Under the pieces are notes generated by a model. The model made no database searches and was not told the DNA's origin. It was given only the letters and a program-made list of their open reading frames with translations. Of a DNA stretch of 11,856 bases, positions 10,214 through 11,856 are shown piece after piece (position 1 is the first letter of the stretch; every line of letters starts with the position of its first letter). The stretch comes from Fragilaria radians (lineage: Eukaryota; Bacillariophyta; Fragilariophyceae; Fragilariales; Fragilariaceae). The stretch lies in the NCBI GenBank assembly GCA_900642245.1, contig CAAAJI010000097.1, positions 54,774 to 66,629 on the forward strand, read 5' to 3'. The translations under genes were made by a program, and so were the position numbers.

Positions 10214-10295
10214 ATGAGTGAAGTAAATGTTTTCCAACCATATGAGGGCTTGCTGTGGCTTCCAAAGTCACAAGAGGAGTCATTGAAGCAAGTAG
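10214..10295 (+). other. Possible coding exon, unknown product
   Basis: An ATG at 10214 opens a frame starting MSEVNVFQPYEG and ending at a perfect donor (gtaagt at 10296). The same frame is open back to 10163, after a possible acceptor (tttacag, ending 10170), so it could also be an internal exon. Without splicing it ends at a TAA 34 codons after the ATG. Splicing to acceptors at about 10490 or 10496 keeps the frame open only eight to ten codons further. I recognise no family, and support rests only on splice context and composition. Confidence 0.22.
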
Positions 10296-10678
10296 GTAAG
10301 TACTTGGTGACATAAGTGCAGACGAATGGGAATATAGTTGGTTTGATTGAATATACATGACACCGAACAAGATATGAGGAGAGGGAGCGAGGAAACGTAG
10401 ATGATAAATGTAAAAGCTTGGTAATTTATTTCATTCAAATTGTGTTGTTTTTTATTGGCATTATCATACGATACTTATATATATATATTAGATACAGTAC
10501 AAATTGATCAAGATAATTTCTAAGGTCAACTAAGCATGTATTGAACAGTTGCAAATACTAAGAATTTTATTTTAGATAAATATCAACTTATTTCCTATTG
10601 CTTGCATTATCCTTCTACGAAAAAAGTATTCTCATCCGATCTGGCCGGTACTACCCCTTAACCCTTGCGCTTTTTGTC

Positions 10679-10717
10679 AGTACAGTAGTACTCGAGAAAG
10701 TGATCGAGTACGAGTAC
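10679..10717. repeat. GTAC-rich overlapping hairpins
   Basis: Perfect 8-base arms GTACTCGA (10688-10695) and TCGAGTAC (10704-10711) flank an 8-base loop. A competing smaller hairpin uses AGTAC (10679-10683) and GTACT (10688-10692). GTAC occurs four times here (10680, 10688, 10708, 10714) and again at 10648 and 10778. Whether this is a protein-binding array or a transposon-end relic cannot be decided from the sequence. Confidence 0.6.
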
Positions 10718-10831
10718 AGAGTTTACTGGTTACAGAGTGAGCGACTAAAATCAATAGGAATACAGCTAATTCACACGGTACCTGATTTTAGTAAGATGAT
10801 AATTCCATCCTACTTTCAACCAGAACTATAA

Positions 10832-11208
10832 ACTAGAATGTTGCCAAAACTTTCAGTTGTAAACTGCAGAATATTTAACGCAATTGTCATTCAAAATGCT
10901 ACTGAGTTGTTGATATAGATCTAATTGCCATATTTATCTGCAAATATATGAAATTCCTTCAAAACAATTTAAAAAAATAACACTATTCCTTTAAATTGAG
11001 GAAAAAGTTCTTTTGTGCATCTAAATCTTAAGTCTAATTATAACTGTTTAAAAGGCATTAATCATATGGATCGATATATTGTTGTATCTTTGGGATGATT
11101 CCTTTTGTATTAATCCTTCATTTGTCTCATTTTTTAAACTGTCAAACAAGTAAAGAATACATCTTATAAAGTGAACAAAACAACAACATTGACTTTGCAC
11201 CAACAGCT
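10832..11208. other. AT-rich, no feature seen
   Basis: This stretch has A/T runs and no open frame of note on either strand. If the minus-strand gene candidate at 11209-11434 is real, the right end of this stretch holds its 3' UTR. Confidence 0.5.
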
Positions 11209-11434
11209 TTATTTTAACTTTTCCACAACAAACTTTGAAGTCTCAATAACAGCAGCACCAATAACTTCTACAACAAAAGCGCAAGAAAAAGCTAAGATAT
11301 GTCTTTAAACCATAGTTTTAATAGAAAAAAATGAATTTGCTACCTTTACACCTTCCTAATGCCAATGCTAAATCAATGGCATAATTTGCTTTAAGTTCTG
11401 TGGTATTGAGTGCAACTGTAGATACCAATGACAT
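11209..11434 (-). CDS. Candidate two-exon small protein (57 aa), tentative
   Basis: On the minus strand an ATG at 11434-11432, preceded by an in-frame TGA, opens MSLVSTVALNTTELKANYAI and continues through DLALALGRCK. A second well-composed frame reads AFSCAFVVEVIGAAVIE and on to a TAA at 11211-11209. An intron 11343-11292 (donor gtagca, acceptor atcttag, 52 bases) joins them in phase to 57 residues. An alternative intron 11351-11303 (gtgtaa ... ttaaag) also keeps phase. The stop overlaps an AATAAA sequence. The hydrophobic strand and helix pattern, ending GAAVIETSKFVVEKLK, loosely recalls the Alba nucleic-acid-binding fold (G-x-AI ... ae-lk), but it is shorter than an Alba domain and I would not assign it. 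The introns are at the short end and the gene may be longer or not real. Confidence 0.35.
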
Positions 11435-11762
11435 GTTAGGTCAAGTAATAAAACTTAAATATTATGTCATGCATCAGATTGTATGGTCTGCAAATTCTAG
11501 GTTCACAAATTACAACCATGAAAATCTTTGCCATAATTACTGCTGGAAATGTAAAAATTCAAAGATATATTCTCTTTTGCAAAATAGTTTAAATCTGCGG
11601 AGCAAAGCAAGCACCCACTACTAGTATGCAAAGCTAATATATTTACGATGCTGTCTGCTTGCTTTTGGGTTAGTCGGAATGTATCGAATTTCCACATTCC
11701 ATAGAGTAACCCTTTTTTAAAACGCAATCGCTGAAAATTAACTTTTTACCTTACCGATTTAG

Positions 11763-11833
11763 CAAGATATCCTGGAATCGCTTTACTTGTCATATTCCTG
11801 ATTCGACGAAAATGAAAAGATGCGATGATTCAG
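11763..11833 (+). other. Possible coding exon at the right edge
   Basis: A 71-base segment lies between an acceptor-like tag (ccgatttag, ending 11762) and a perfect donor (cag/gtatgt, 11834 onward). One frame is open throughout and reads KISWNRFTCHIPDSTKMKR, then CDDS. It also contains an ATG at 11809-11811 that could begin a gene. The continuation would lie beyond the window. I recognise no family. Confidence 0.27.
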
Positions 11834-11856
11834 GTATGTAACGAAATGGATAGTGT

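Overview
The window is nuclear DNA of a eukaryote. Two genes are interrupted by short GT-AG introns (64-112 bases) that break the reading frame and restore it exactly when removed. The flanks are AT-rich and gene-poor, and there are no operons or Shine-Dalgarno signals. The ABC transporter has features I associate with the plant, algal and stramenopile branch of the ABCC family: FDDPLSALD Walker B, asparagine in the first H-loop, and no N-terminal TMD0. I therefore favour a unicellular alga or related protist, possibly diatom-like. The lineage is an inference, not a demonstration.

Layout. 1-753 (+) is the 3' half of an M18 aspartyl aminopeptidase gene, cut by the left edge, with one intron and a short last exon. 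754-1700 has no supported gene and carries a small hexanucleotide repeat. 1701-2001 (-) is the decayed C-terminal end of a hAT-superfamily transposase, spread over three frames. 2002-2874 is the 5' flank of the next gene. 2875-7271 (+) is a complete four-exon ABCC/MRP-type transporter gene, predicted 1382 residues. 7272-11856 is mostly AT-rich sequence without long ORFs. It holds hairpins, a cluster of GTAC motifs and several short exon-like segments. The best of these is a two-exon, 57-residue reading on the minus strand at 11209-11434. These segments are weak candidates.

The two solid genes lie on the same strand about 2.1 kb apart with transposon debris between them, and nothing suggests shared regulation. 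One is a cytosolic or vacuolar metallopeptidase, the other a membrane pump probably exporting or sequestering anionic conjugates. I saw no clearly new biological system. The points most worth a second look are the hAT fossil, the asymmetric ATP sites and NBD1 insertion of the transporter, the small minus-strand gene candidate and the GTAC-rich hairpin region.
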